A DNA stretch of 12,388 bases, from contig JACPFH010000777.1 of assembly GCA_016183075.1 (NCBI GenBank), positions 1-12,388 on the forward strand. Direction: 5' to 3'. This DNA comes from Deltaproteobacteria bacterium. GTDB taxonomy: Bacteria > Desulfobacterota > Binatia > UBA9968. A program made the position numbers and the translations under genes. This document shows positions 5,356 through 12,388 of the stretch, in pieces. The notes beneath the pieces are model-generated. The model worked only from the letters and a program-made list of their open reading frames with translations. It was not told the DNA's origin and searched no databases. Positions within the stretch are counted from its first letter, which is position 1; every line of letters begins with the position of its first letter.

Positions 5356-6206
5356 GCCCTCCAAGCGCGCGCTCCTCGACAGCACCCAAAATAGTAAAAG
5401 TCGGCAACACGATCATTGGCGGCGGGAATCCCCTGGTGCTGATTGCCGGTCCGTGCGTAATCGAGGGGCGCGATTCCGCGCTCCGCCATGCCTCCTTGCT
5501 CCGCGAGACCGCGCGCCGGGCAGGAATTCCTCTTATCTTCAAATCCTCTTATGATAAGGCCAATCGCACCGCACTGGAATCCTTTCGCGGTCCGGGTCTC
5601 GAAGAGGGCCTCAAGATTCTGGCTGAAGTGAAAAGGGAGTTCGAGCTTCCGATCCTTACCGACGTCCATGAGAAAGAGCAGGTCGCTCTCGCCAAGGAAG
5701 TGGTCGATGTGCTCCAGATCCCGGCGTTCCTGTGCCGCCAAACCGATCTCGTCATCGCCGTCGCCGGGGCGGGAAAAGCAGTCAATGTCAAGAAGGGGCA
5801 GTTTTTGGCGCCTTGGGACATACGCAACGTGGTCGACAAGATCCGCTCCGCCGGAAACGAGCAAATCCTCCTCACCGAGAGAGGGGTGTCCTTCGGCTAC
5901 AACAACTTGGTTTCGGATATGCGCGCCCTCGTTGTAATGCGCGAGCTTGGCTATCCGGTAGTATTTGACGCCACCCACAGCCTGCAGCTTCCCGGCGGGC
6001 TCGGCCACGCTTCGGGCGGGCAGCGCCAGTTCATCGCCCCACTGGCGCGGGCGGGCGTGGCGGTTGGAATCGACGCCCTTTTCCTGGAAGTCCACGAGGA
6101 TCCGGATCGCGCGCTCAGCGACGGGCCCAACTCGCTTGCGTTAACGGAGGTGGAGGCCCTGCTTCGTTCAGTCAGAGAAATCGACGCACTCGTGAAGGGC
6201 AACTGA
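5352..6206 (+). CDS. kdsA: Kdo-8-phosphate synthase, metal-dependent type
   Basis: It condenses phosphoenolpyruvate with arabinose-5-phosphate to Kdo-8-phosphate in the cytoplasm. The start at 5352 overlaps the pyrG stop in ATGA and gives 284 residues, the same length as E. coli KdsA. An upstream in-frame ATG at 5262 would run 90 bases inside pyrG. Landmarks are LIAGPCVIE (30-38), KSSYDKANR, TDVHE, FLCRQTD, KKGQF, FDATHSLQ (His209), LEVHEDPD (Glu246) and SDGPN (Asp257). Cys35 in AGPCVIE stands where the metal-free E. coli enzyme has Asn. Cys35, His209, Glu246 and Asp257 match the four metal ligands of the metal-dependent class (for example Aquifex). There is no obvious SD, so translation is probably coupled to pyrG. 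Confidence 0.97.
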   Translation: MSPPSARSSTAPKIVKVGNTIIGGGNPLVLIAGPCVIEGRDSALRHASLLRETARRAGIPLIFKSSYDKANRTALESFRGPGLEEGLKILAEVKREFELPILTDVHEKEQVALAKEVVDVLQIPAFLCRQTDLVIAVAGAGKAVNVKKGQFLAPWDIRNVVDKIRSAGNEQILLTERGVSFGYNNLVSDMRALVVMRELGYPVVFDATHSLQLPGGLGHASGGQRQFIAPLARAGVAVGIDALFLEVHEDPDRALSDGPNSLALTEVEALLRSVREIDALVKGN

Positions 6207-7180
6207 TGGATGCGGTGAAAATTCTCGAGCGCGCCCGGGACGTCCTCAACATCGAGGCGCAAGGAATCCATGCCCTCACCGAGCGGCTCGACGATAACTT
6301 TGTGCGCGCCGTCGAGCTGCTTTACCGCTGTCAGGGAAAAGTCGTAGTGACAGGCATGGGCAAGTCGGGGCTCATCTGCCGGAAAATCGCCGCGACCCTT
6401 TCCAGCACGGGAACTCCGTCCTTATTCCTGCATGCCGGCGAGGCCGGACACGGGGACCTCGGGATGATTATGAAGGGAGACGTCGTGCTGGCGGTCTCAA
6501 ACAGCGGCGAGACCGACGAGATCCTTACGCTCCTTCCAATCATCAAGCGCCTGGGGCTGAAGGTGATCGTCATCACCGGTAAACCCGACTCCAGGCTGTC
6601 CCGTGCCGGCGACGTGGTGCTGAACGCGGCAGTTGAAGAGGAGGCTTGTCCTCTCGGCCTTTCCCCCACGGCGAGCACCACGGCCGCCCTTGCGCTGGGC
6701 GACGCTCTGGCGGTGGTTTTGTTAGAAAAAAAAGGCTTCAAAGAGGAAGACTTCGCCTTCCGCCACCCGGGCGGCATCCTGGGCCGCCGGCTGCTTTTGC
6801 GGGTTCAGGACCTCATGCACCGCGGCCCGGAGCTTCCCCTCGTCCATGAGGGAACGCCAATGAAAGAAACCCTTTTAGAGATTACTTCTAAGAGGCTCGG
6901 AGTGACCGGAGTGGTCAGTAGCCAAGGCGAACTGGTCGGCGTGATCACCGATGGCGACCTGCGCAGGGGGCTGGAGCAAAAGGGGGATATCTTCCGGTTA
7001 AAGGCCAAAGACCTGATGACGCGCAACCCTAAGACTATATCCGCCGATGCTTTGGCGGCGTGGGCCGTAGCGATCATGGAGGACCACTCGATCACCTCCC
7101 TGTTTATCCTGGAGGATGGTGGGTACAAACCGAGAGGCATCGTTCACCTCCATGATCTGCTGAAGGCCGGCATCGTGTAA
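6206..7180 (+). CDS. kdsD: D-arabinose-5-phosphate isomerase
   Basis: It interconverts ribulose-5-phosphate and arabinose-5-phosphate, the committed sugar substrate of KdsA. At 324 residues it is close to E. coli KdsD (328). An N-terminal SIS sugar-isomerase domain (about 40-175) shows VTGMGKSG (48-55, Lys53), HAGEAGHGDLGM (76-87), SNSGE (98-102) and PTASTT. The FRHPGGILGRRLL linker follows, then two CBS domains (about 205-262 and 268-324), each with a DLM start. Family members with CBS domains can be regulated by bound nucleotides. The ATG overlaps the kdsA TGA by one base (TGATG), and GAAGGG lies just upstream. GutQ-type paralogues have the same fold, but the operon position makes KdsD the better call. 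Confidence 0.96.
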   Translation: MDAVKILERARDVLNIEAQGIHALTERLDDNFVRAVELLYRCQGKVVVTGMGKSGLICRKIAATLSSTGTPSLFLHAGEAGHGDLGMIMKGDVVLAVSNSGETDEILTLLPIIKRLGLKVIVITGKPDSRLSRAGDVVLNAAVEEEACPLGLSPTASTTAALALGDALAVVLLEKKGFKEEDFAFRHPGGILGRRLLLRVQDLMHRGPELPLVHEGTPMKETLLEITSKRLGVTGVVSSQGELVGVITDGDLRRGLEQKGDIFRLKAKDLMTRNPKTISADALAAWAVAIMEDHSITSLFILEDGGYKPRGIVHLHDLLKAGIV

Positions 7181-7189
7181 CCTCAGCCA

Positions 7190-7726
7190 GTGAAACGCAT
7201 TCCCGCGGGGCTTCTCAAGAAGGCGCAAGCCGTAAAGCTTTTACTCTTAGACGTCGACGGCGTGCTCACCGACGGCTCGATCGTTATCGACGCTCGCGGC
7301 GGTGAAATCAAGCGCTTCGATGTGCGCGACGGCGAGGGCATCAAGCTCCTCATGCGCGCCCGCATCGGGGTCGGACTGATAAGCGGCCGCGCTTCGAAGG
7401 CCGTAGCTGCGCGCGCTCGTGAACTCGGCATTCGCACAATCCACCAGGGGGTGCGCGACAAGCGCCGAATGTATGAAAAAATCAAAGCCAGAACACGACT
7501 TACAGACCGTGAGATCGCCTACGTCGGAGACGATCTGGCGGATCTGCCGCTTTTGCGCCGTGCCGGCCTCGCCATAGCCATCAACGACGGCTGGCACGGC
7601 CTCAAAGCGCTGGTCGACTACGTCACTCACAATAATGGCGGGCGCGGTGCGGTAAGAGAGGTCGCAGAGAACATCCTTCGCGCGCAAGGCAAGTGGGCAA
7701 GCATTACCGAAGAGTACTATCGATAG
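7190..7726 (+). CDS. kdsC: Kdo-8-phosphate phosphatase (HAD family)
   Basis: It hydrolyses Kdo-8-phosphate to free Kdo, the step between KdsA and KdsB. At 178 residues it is the normal length for this cap-less tetrameric HAD subfamily. Catalytic features are DVDGVLTDG (21-29, nucleophile Asp21 and Asp23), LISGRAS (63-69, Ser65), Lys91 in VRDKR and VGDDLAD (112-118, metal-binding Asp114). The frame begins with GTG at 7190, 9 nt after kdsD. There is no clear SD, so expression probably depends on read-through from kdsD. It is followed by the largest gap in the operon. Confidence 0.95.
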   Translation: MKRIPAGLLKKAQAVKLLLLDVDGVLTDGSIVIDARGGEIKRFDVRDGEGIKLLMRARIGVGLISGRASKAVAARARELGIRTIHQGVRDKRRMYEKIKARTRLTDREIAYVGDDLADLPLLRRAGLAIAINDGWHGLKALVDYVTHNNGGRGAVREVAENILRAQGKWASITEEYYR

Positions 7727-7763
7727 CGACGGGCCCGCCGCTTTAAGCAAATTTCGTGCCTGC

Positions 7764-7792
7764 TTTACAGCTTAGCGCAAAGGTGGTATTTT
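7764..7792 (+). promoter_or_regulatory. Possible internal promoter before lptC
   Basis: A TTTACA -35 (7764-7769, 5/6), a 17-nt spacer and a TATTTT -10 (7787-7792, 4/6) lie in the 90-nt gap between kdsC and lptC. It would start transcription just upstream of the lptC ribosome site and could drive lptC-lptA-lptB-rpoN and beyond independently of the kds promoter. Confidence 0.45.
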
Positions 7793-7806
7793 CCTTCATT
7801 GGATTC

Positions 7807-7813
7807 GGAGGAG
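7807..7813 (+). promoter_or_regulatory. Shine-Dalgarno that fixes the lptC start
   Basis: GGAGGAG ends 3 nt before the GTG at 7817 (5 nt from GGAGG). The in-frame TTG at 7799 lies upstream of this site, so it is unlikely to be used. Confidence 0.75.
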
Positions 7814-7816
7814 CGC

Positions 7817-8443
7817 GTGACGCGATTTCGCTTGCGGTCGGTTCTGCTTGTCTTAATTGTGGCCACACTGGGCGCGGTGGGTTACAAGGTAACCCAAACG
7901 GTGTGGATGATGGACGCCAACGAACTGCGCAAAGAGTCGCTGAAATTGCTCAACCAGCTCCCCGATGTCGCCCTGCAGGTCAAAGACTTCCGCCGGACCA
8001 AGATCGAGGGCGGGCGCAAGGCATGGGAGCTGACGGGCGAAGAAGTTCGCTACCTCAAGGGCCAAAACCAGGCTGTGATAAAAAAGCCGCGTCTTGTGTT
8101 CTACGACAAAGAAGGGAAAACCATTGAGGCCACCGGGGACGAAGGGCGCCTTTTCTTCCTCGATGAGGAGCTCGATCAGATGAAGTTTCAGGGCGGTATT
8201 CGAGTGGCCTATCAGGGTTACGTCCTTGAGACCGAGGAAGCGTCCTATCTGCAGGCCAGAAATCGAGTCGTGGCTGCCGGCAAGGTAACTCTGAAAAGCG
8301 AGGGGCTCGAGCTGGAGGGCGTGGGAATGGAAATCGCTCTGGATGAGGACAAAGTCCGGCTCCTCAGCGCCGTGAAAGCCAGATTCCACCCGGGCACGCT
8401 GGCAAGCGTGCGACAGAAAAACGATGGCGGGAAAAAGAGCTGA
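7817..8443 (+). CDS. lptC: LPS transport protein LptC, inner-membrane anchored
   Basis: LptC takes LPS from the LptBFG extractor and passes it to the periplasmic LptA bridge. The 208-residue product (E. coli 191) starts with a short basic N-terminus TRFRLR, then a single membrane helix (about 8-24, VLLVLIVATLGAVGYKV), then a periplasmic domain of OstA-like beta strands (DFRRTKIEGGRKAWELTGEE, KPRLVFYDKEG, ATGDEGRLF, MKFQGGIRV, GYVLETEEASYL). The last two copy the usual LptC pattern. The GTG at 7817 is set by the GGAGGAG upstream. Its 3' end overlaps lptA by 20 nt in another frame. Its position before lptA-lptB supports the call; lptF and lptG are not in the window. Confidence 0.92.
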   Translation: MTRFRLRSVLLVLIVATLGAVGYKVTQTVWMMDANELRKESLKLLNQLPDVALQVKDFRRTKIEGGRKAWELTGEEVRYLKGQNQAVIKKPRLVFYDKEGKTIEATGDEGRLFFLDEELDQMKFQGGIRVAYQGYVLETEEASYLQARNRVVAAGKVTLKSEGLELEGVGMEIALDEDKVRLLSAVKARFHPGTLASVRQKNDGGKKS

Positions 8444-9029
8444 AAAGAATTTGGCGCCGCTCGCTTGCGGGTTGTGCGGGCTCATGGTGATCGCTCTGGT
8501 GTTCGGTTGTCTTGCACTCGCCGGTGAGCCTGACGCCAAAGGCGCAAAGGCGAGCAAAAAGCAACCCGACAAGGGCGCCTTCGGGGTAAACAAAAAGGAC
8601 CCCATTTTCATCACCTCAGACCGGCTGGAAGTGAACCAAAAGAACAATACGATCATTTACACGGGTCGCGTAGTCGCGCAGCAGGCCGATCTCACGCTGA
8701 ACAGCCAGTCGCTCACGGCGCATTACGACGCCAATATGAAGGGCATCAAAGAGGTTATAGCCGAAGGCCAGGTCCGGGTTACACAGGGGGAACGCGTTGC
8801 GACAGGTTCGAAGGCCGTCTTTAGCGACAAGGACCAGACCATTACCCTGACCGGGAACCCGGTGGTCCAGCAGGGAAACAACCGCGTTTCAGGCGCGAAA
8901 ATCACGCTGTTCATCGAACAGGACCGGACCGTGGTGGAAGGCGGAGGACAAAGAGTCAAGGCGACGATCTTGCCGGAAGAGCTAAAGAAGCGGGAGCAGG
9001 AAGGGGGAGCTTCGAGCAAGGGGCGATGA
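8424..9029 (+). CDS. lptA: LPS transport periplasmic bridge protein LptA
   Basis: LptA forms the periplasmic beta-jellyroll bridge that carries LPS between LptC and LptD. The protein is 201 residues (E. coli 185). Residues 1-33 look like a signal peptide: basic MAGKRAEKN, a hydrophobic core, and ALA before GEP as a signal peptidase I site. Cys29 in LVFGC could be read as a poor lipobox, but Phe at -2 makes a lipoprotein less likely. A Lys-rich linker (about 36-52) precedes the OstA domain: ITSDRLEVNQKNNTIIYTGRV, then repeating strands such as AEGQVRVTQGERVATGSKAVF and ITLTGNPVVQQGNNRVSG, ending VKATILP. It starts inside lptC (20-nt overlap), and its TGA overlaps the lptB ATG. Confidence 0.94.
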   Translation: MAGKRAEKNLAPLACGLCGLMVIALVFGCLALAGEPDAKGAKASKKQPDKGAFGVNKKDPIFITSDRLEVNQKNNTIIYTGRVVAQQADLTLNSQSLTAHYDANMKGIKEVIAEGQVRVTQGERVATGSKAVFSDKDQTITLTGNPVVQQGNNRVSGAKITLFIEQDRTVVEGGGQRVKATILPEELKKREQEGGASSKGR

Positions 9030-9748
9030 ATTTCCTTAGGGCCCAAGGGGTGACGAAATCGTATAACGGGCGCCGCGTGGTCGATGGGATCAGCCTTGAG
9101 GTGAGAGAGAGCGAGGTGGTCGGGCTGCTCGGACCCAACGGCGCGGGGAAAACAACCACTTTCCATACGATGGTCGGCCTGGTGCGTCCGGATCAAGGCA
9201 GGGTCTTTATGAACGGCGAGGATATAACCCCGACTCCCATGTACCAACGGGCCCGCGCCGGCCTGAGCTATCTTCCCCAGGAGCCATCGGTTTTCCGCCG
9301 GCTCACCGTGGAGCAGAATCTGCAAGCCGTCCTTGAGATTCTCGACCTAGACGAAGCGGAGCGCCGGGAGCGGGCCCAGGGGTTGATGCGCATGCTTGGA
9401 ATCTCCCATCTCGCCAGCCACAAGGCCTACACCCTATCCGGGGGCGAGCGACGGCGGGCCGAAATCGCGCGGGCGCTCGTGCTTGCGCCTCACTTCATGT
9501 TGTTGGACGAGCCGTTCACGGGTGTGGACCCGATTGCGGTAGGGGAGATTCAAAACATCATCCGCCAGCTCACAAGCACCGGGATCGGCATTCTCATCAC
9601 CGACCACAATGTGCGCGAGACCTTGGGCATTTGCGACCGAGCCTATATCATCAACGAAGGCTCGGTGTTAGAAGAAGGAACGCGCGAGCGGATTGCCGCG
9701 AGCCCCAAGGCGCGCAAGGTTTATCTCGGGGAAGGGTTCAGACTGTAA
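9026..9748 (+). CDS. lptB: LPS export ABC transporter ATPase LptB
   Basis: LptB is the cytoplasmic ATPase dimer of the LptB2FG complex that pulls LPS from the inner membrane. The 240-residue product matches E. coli (241). All ATPase motifs are present: Walker A GPNGAGKTT (36-44), Q-loop Gln85 in YLPQEPSVF, signature LSGGERRRAEIARAL (from 137), Walker B FMLLDEP with Asp161 and Glu162, and the switch His194 in TDHNVRE. The YLPQ(E)xSVFR and GVDPIAV segments are typical of LptB rather than of the LivF/LivG amino-acid ATPases. It overlaps lptA by ATGA and ends 2 nt before rpoN. Confidence 0.97.
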   Translation: MNFLRAQGVTKSYNGRRVVDGISLEVRESEVVGLLGPNGAGKTTTFHTMVGLVRPDQGRVFMNGEDITPTPMYQRARAGLSYLPQEPSVFRRLTVEQNLQAVLEILDLDEAERRERAQGLMRMLGISHLASHKAYTLSGGERRRAEIARALVLAPHFMLLDEPFTGVDPIAVGEIQNIIRQLTSTGIGILITDHNVRETLGICDRAYIINEGSVLEEGTRERIAASPKARKVYLGEGFRL

Positions 9749-9750
9749 CG

Positions 9751-11229
9751 ATGGCGCTGGAGATCAGACAGGTCCAGAAACTCGCGCAGCAGCTGGTGAT
9801 GACGCCGCAGCTTCAGCAGGCGATCAAGCTGCTCCAGCTCTCCCGCCTGGAACTCGAAGAGATGATCGCCCAGGAACTACAGGAGAATCCGGCCCTGGAA
9901 GAAGAGGCCGTAGCGCAGCCGGGAGACAGAGCCGAAGAGGATGTTCCGAAGGCTGCGGGAGAGACCCCCGAGAGCGCGCCGGAGCCTCAGGTGAACCGGG
10001 AGCTTTCCACTGCGGACAAGATCGGGACCCTGGACTGGCAGGAGTACATCGAGTCCCATTCCAACTCGATCCACGGCTCGCTGACTGCCGAAGCCTCGCG
10101 GGACGAGGATGATGGCCCGCCATCGCTGGAAAACACGCTGAGCAAAAAAACCTCGTTGGAAGATTATCTGATCTGGCAGCTCCGCCTGTCCCGGTTGACC
10201 GACGACGAGAAGGCGATCGGTTCCTATATCATCGGCAACTTGGACGAAAACGGTTATCTCGAGGTTTCCCTGGAGGAGCTCTGCCAAGCGACCGGCGCAG
10301 GGCCCGAGCAGGCCGAAGGGGTGCTCAAGCAGATTCAAATGTTCGATCCGATCGGCGTGGCGGCTCGCGACCTGCGCGAGTGCTTGTTGGTCCAGCTCGG
10401 CAACCTCGGCCTCGCCGATAGCCTGGCGGCCCGGCTGATTTCCGATCACCTGGCGCAGTTGGAAACGAAACGCTATGAAAGGCTGGCCCGGGAACTCGGA
10501 GTTTCCGTAGAAGAAATTGACGCGGCGGCGCAGGTGATCGCGTCGCTGCAACCCAAGCCGGCCCAGGGCTTTGAACAGGAAGAGATCCGTGCCATCATTC
10601 CGGACGTATGCATCGAAAAGGTCGGCGATAAGTATGAAGTGTTCCTGAACGACGAGGGAATCCCGCGGCTGCGCGTGAGTCCGCTGTACCGTCGCCTGGC
10701 GGCCCAGGAAGGCGACGCCGAGGGCGAAGCCAGACAATACCTGCAGGAGAAAGTGCGAGCGGCAGCGTGGCTGATTAAAAGCATCCATCAACGACAGCAA
10801 ACCCTCTACCGAGTCACGCATAGCATCTTCAAGTTTCAAAGCGAGTTTCTGGAATCGGGGGTAAGCCAATTGAAACCGATGGTCCTCAGGGATGTGGCCG
10901 AGGACATCGGAATGCACGAGTCGACCGTCAGCCGGGCGACGGCAAACAAGTACGTTCATACACCCCAGGGGCTTTTCGACCTAAAGTTTTTCTTCCAAAG
11001 CGGCCTTAGAGCCGGCAACGGCGCAGATGTCGCCTCGGAAACCGTGAAGGAAAAGATCCGCGGCATCATCTCCAGCGAAGATCCGCGAAAGCCCTTCAGT
11101 GACCAGTACATCGCGGCCATGCTCGGCAAGGACACAATCGATATCGCCCGGCGAACCGTGGCCAAGTACCGGGAGGCCATGGGGATTCTTCCCTCCTCCA
11201 AACGACGGCAGCGCTATGTGCGAAAATAA
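9751..11229 (+). CDS. rpoN: RNA polymerase sigma-54 factor
   Basis: Sigma-54 directs RNA polymerase to -24/-12 promoters, which need an AAA+ enhancer-binding activator. The protein is 492 residues (E. coli 477). Region I is the Gln/Leu-rich activator-responsive segment (KLAQQLVMTPQLQQAIKLLQ, about 10-29, then ELQENPALEEE). An acidic linker follows (about 50-130). The core-binding region begins near LEDYLIWQLRLSRL. The helix-turn-helix is around 381-402 (DVAEDIGMHESTVSR), and the RpoN box ARRTVAKYRE is complete at 466-475. The ATG at 9751, 2 nt after lptB, gives the usual N-terminus; a longer in-frame start lies inside lptB. I found no convincing -24/-12 site in the intergenic stretches, so its targets lie elsewhere. 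Confidence 0.97.
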   Translation: MALEIRQVQKLAQQLVMTPQLQQAIKLLQLSRLELEEMIAQELQENPALEEEAVAQPGDRAEEDVPKAAGETPESAPEPQVNRELSTADKIGTLDWQEYIESHSNSIHGSLTAEASRDEDDGPPSLENTLSKKTSLEDYLIWQLRLSRLTDDEKAIGSYIIGNLDENGYLEVSLEELCQATGAGPEQAEGVLKQIQMFDPIGVAARDLRECLLVQLGNLGLADSLAARLISDHLAQLETKRYERLARELGVSVEEIDAAAQVIASLQPKPAQGFEQEEIRAIIPDVCIEKVGDKYEVFLNDEGIPRLRVSPLYRRLAAQEGDAEGEARQYLQEKVRAAAWLIKSIHQRQQTLYRVTHSIFKFQSEFLESGVSQLKPMVLRDVAEDIGMHESTVSRATANKYVHTPQGLFDLKFFFQSGLRAGNGADVASETVKEKIRGIISSEDPRKPFSDQYIAAMLGKDTIDIARRTVAKYREAMGILPSSKRRQRYVRK

Positions 11230-11252
11230 GCGGGACCAACGGGAGGAGAGCG

Positions 11253-11570
11253 ATGACCGACGTAAAAGTTTCGGTGACCTTTCGCCATACCCAACCGACC
11301 GACGCGCTCAAGCAGTACGCGGAACAGAAACTGCTTAAAATTGGCAAGTACTTCTATCGCCCTCTGGAAGCCCATGTGATCCTGTCGGTGGACTCCCGGG
11401 ACCGACAACTCGCCGAGGTCACACTGCAGGCCCGCCGTCTGACCATCCACGGGCGCGAAGAGACATCCGACCTCTACTCGGCCATCGACCTGGTCATGGA
11501 CAAGATCGAGCAGCAGGTGAGGAAATACAAAACCAAGGTCCGGTTGCGACGCAGGAAGGCCAAGCGGTGA
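11253..11570 (+). CDS. hpf: Ribosome hibernation promoting factor, short form
   Basis: HPF/RaiA-family protein that binds the 30S decoding region and inactivates ribosomes in resting cells. It has 105 residues: the single HPF domain (VKVSVTFRHTQPTDALKQYAEQKL at the start, VDSRDRQLAEVTL, DLYSAIDLVMDKIEQQVRKYK) and a strongly basic tail rich in Arg and Lys. It lacks the C-terminal dimerisation domain of long HPF, so it resembles E. coli HPF (95 residues). GGGAGGAG lies a few bases before the ATG. It follows rpoN by 23 nt, the same place as in enterobacteria, and its TGA overlaps the ptsN GTG. Confidence 0.94.
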   Translation: MTDVKVSVTFRHTQPTDALKQYAEQKLLKIGKYFYRPLEAHVILSVDSRDRQLAEVTLQARRLTIHGREETSDLYSAIDLVMDKIEQQVRKYKTKVRLRRRKAKR

Positions 11571-12028
11571 AGATTACGGATTTCTTGTCGCCCGGCATGG
11601 TCATCCCCGAACTGCAGGGCAGAAACAAGCATGCGGTGCTCAGAGAGATGGCGGAGTGGATGGCCGCTCGCATGGAGTCCATGAAAGCCGACGGGCTGTT
11701 CCAGGTCCTGCTGGACCGGGAAAAGATCAGTAGCACCGCGATCGGCGAGGGAGTCGCGATTCCCCACGGGAAGATTGCCGGAGTCGAGCGGATCTCCGGG
11801 GCGTTCGCCCGCAGCTCCGGCGGGGTGGACTTCGATTCTTTGGATGGCGGTTTGACCCATCTGTTTTTCGTCCTCGTCGCGCCGGAAGACTCCGCAGCGG
11901 ATCACCTGAAAGCGCTCGCCCGGATCTCTCGCCTGCTCAAAGACCCCGCCTTTCGCGCGCGGCTGATGGCAGGCAAAACCGCGCAAGAGATTTTCGCCAC
12001 CATCCTGGAGGAAGACGACAAGTTCTGA
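11567..12028 (+). CDS. ptsN: Nitrogen-regulatory PTS enzyme IIA (EIIA-Ntr)
   Basis: Phosphoryl-accepting EIIA of the nitrogen-related phosphotransferase branch. In other bacteria it links PEP and nitrogen status to potassium transport and regulation rather than sugar uptake. The 153-residue product has the single PTS EIIA type-2 domain with phosphorylation-site His67 in GVAIPHGK, preceded by REKISSTAIGEG and followed by the FFVLVAPEDSAADHLKALARISRLL segment. The start is GTG at 11567, overlapping the hpf stop as GTGA, with AGGAAGG upstream. EI-Ntr and NPr partners are not visible here; they could lie beyond rapZ. Confidence 0.94.
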   Translation: MKITDFLSPGMVIPELQGRNKHAVLREMAEWMAARMESMKADGLFQVLLDREKISSTAIGEGVAIPHGKIAGVERISGAFARSSGGVDFDSLDGGLTHLFFVLVAPEDSAADHLKALARISRLLKDPAFRARLMAGKTAQEIFATILEEDDKF

Positions 12029-12049
12029 CTACAAAGCCGCTAGCTCGAC

Positions 12050-12388
12050 ATGGCCCACGGTCTCGACATTGTGGTGATCACCGGACTTTCCGGTTCTGGC
12101 AAGAGCGTGGCCATCCGGGCGCTCGAGGACAACGGCTTTTTCTGTATCGACAACCTGCCGGTGGTCCTGATCCCCAAATTCATCGAGATCTGCCAAGGCT
12201 ACGGAGAGGGAATCCGGCGCATCGGCTTGGGCATTGATCTGCGTGAAGGGCGCTTTTTTCAGTCGTGGCCCGAAGTCCTCGCCGGGCTGCGTACGGCCGG
12301 ACATCGGGTCGAGGTGCTGTTTTTGGATGCCGCCGACGAGGTGCTGCTTCGCCGCTTCAGCGAGACCCGCCGCCCTCACCCGCTCGCG
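12050..12388 (+). CDS. rapZ: RapZ/YvcJ-family nucleotide-binding protein, 3' end cut by window
   Basis: The first 113 residues of a protein usually about 285 long; the frame runs off the window. It has Walker A GLSGSGKS (12-19), followed by VAIRALEDNGFFCIDNLP and FLDAADEVLLRRFSETRRPHPL, both hallmark segments of this family. In E. coli RapZ guides RNase E to the GlmZ small RNA and so controls GlmS and amino-sugar supply for cell envelope synthesis. Outside enterobacteria the RNA partner is unclear, so only the family is certain. The ATG at 12050 is the only plausible start because an in-frame TAG lies at 12041-12043. No clear SD is seen in the 21-nt gap after ptsN. No hprK-like gene lies between ptsN and rapZ. 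Confidence 0.92.
   Translation, partial: MAHGLDIVVITGLSGSGKSVAIRALEDNGFFCIDNLPVVLIPKFIEICQGYGEGIRRIGLGIDLREGRFFQSWPEVLAGLRTAGHRVEVLFLDAADEVLLRRFSETRRPHPLA

Noticed and set aside
5232..6095. A 287-codon minus-strand open frame opposite pyrG and kdsA
   Set aside because: It spans two well-supported plus-strand genes and has no domain or ribosome site.
7723..7745. Terminator between kdsC and lptC (GC-rich near-palindrome after the kdsC stop)
   Set aside because: The arms contain a mismatch, the loop would be about 2 nt and only TTT follows, so termination is doubtful.
9877..10959. A 360-codon open frame on the minus strand opposite rpoN
   Set aside because: It is fully antisense to a clear sigma-54 gene, has no recognisable domain, and is expected from the high GC at third codon positions.

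Overview
The window reads as chromosomal DNA of a GC-rich Gram-negative bacterium that makes Kdo-containing lipopolysaccharide. The plus strand carries the order kdsB-pyrG-kdsA-kdsD-kdsC-lptC-lptA-lptB-rpoN-hpf-ptsN-rapZ. The section from kdsD to rapZ matches the gene order known from enterobacteria, while placing kdsB-pyrG-kdsA directly upstream is more typical of deltaproteobacteria-like lineages (Desulfobacterota, Binatota, Methylomirabilota and relatives). I cannot fix the phylum from the sequence alone.

Left part (1-2408): three minus-strand genes. They are an MFS permease (80-1417), a 60-residue zinc-ribbon-like protein (1753-1935) and a 75-residue exported Lys/Ala/Glu-rich protein (2129-2356). 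The two small genes are well-formed single-gene units: each has a strong Shine-Dalgarno and an intrinsic terminator, and the zinc-ribbon gene also has a clear promoter. A dispersed repeat lies around them. A 24-nt tail is at the left window edge, with fuller copies at about 1492-1680 and 2492-2660, all in the same orientation. The two fuller copies share conserved outer blocks and have unrelated centres.

Middle (2409-2922): the gap between the divergent gene groups. It holds the third repeat copy, a near-consensus sigma-70 promoter (2779-2807) and a leader of about 108 nt before kdsB.

Right part (2923-12388): a tightly packed operon-like array with overlaps or gaps of a few bases. KdsD makes arabinose-5-phosphate, KdsA condenses it with PEP to Kdo-8-phosphate, KdsC removes the phosphate, and KdsB activates Kdo with CTP, which PyrG (CTP synthase) supplies. 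LptC, LptA and LptB are parts of the machine that carries finished LPS to the outer membrane. RpoN (sigma-54), HPF (ribosome hibernation), PtsN (nitrogen PTS IIA) and RapZ (cut by the window end) form the conserved regulatory tail. The largest internal gap (7727-7816) has a plausible second promoter for the lpt-rpoN half.

No CRISPR array, phage gene, transposase, tRNA or rRNA is visible. The operon is ordinary. The least explained parts are the modular repeat family and the two small genes lying between its copies.
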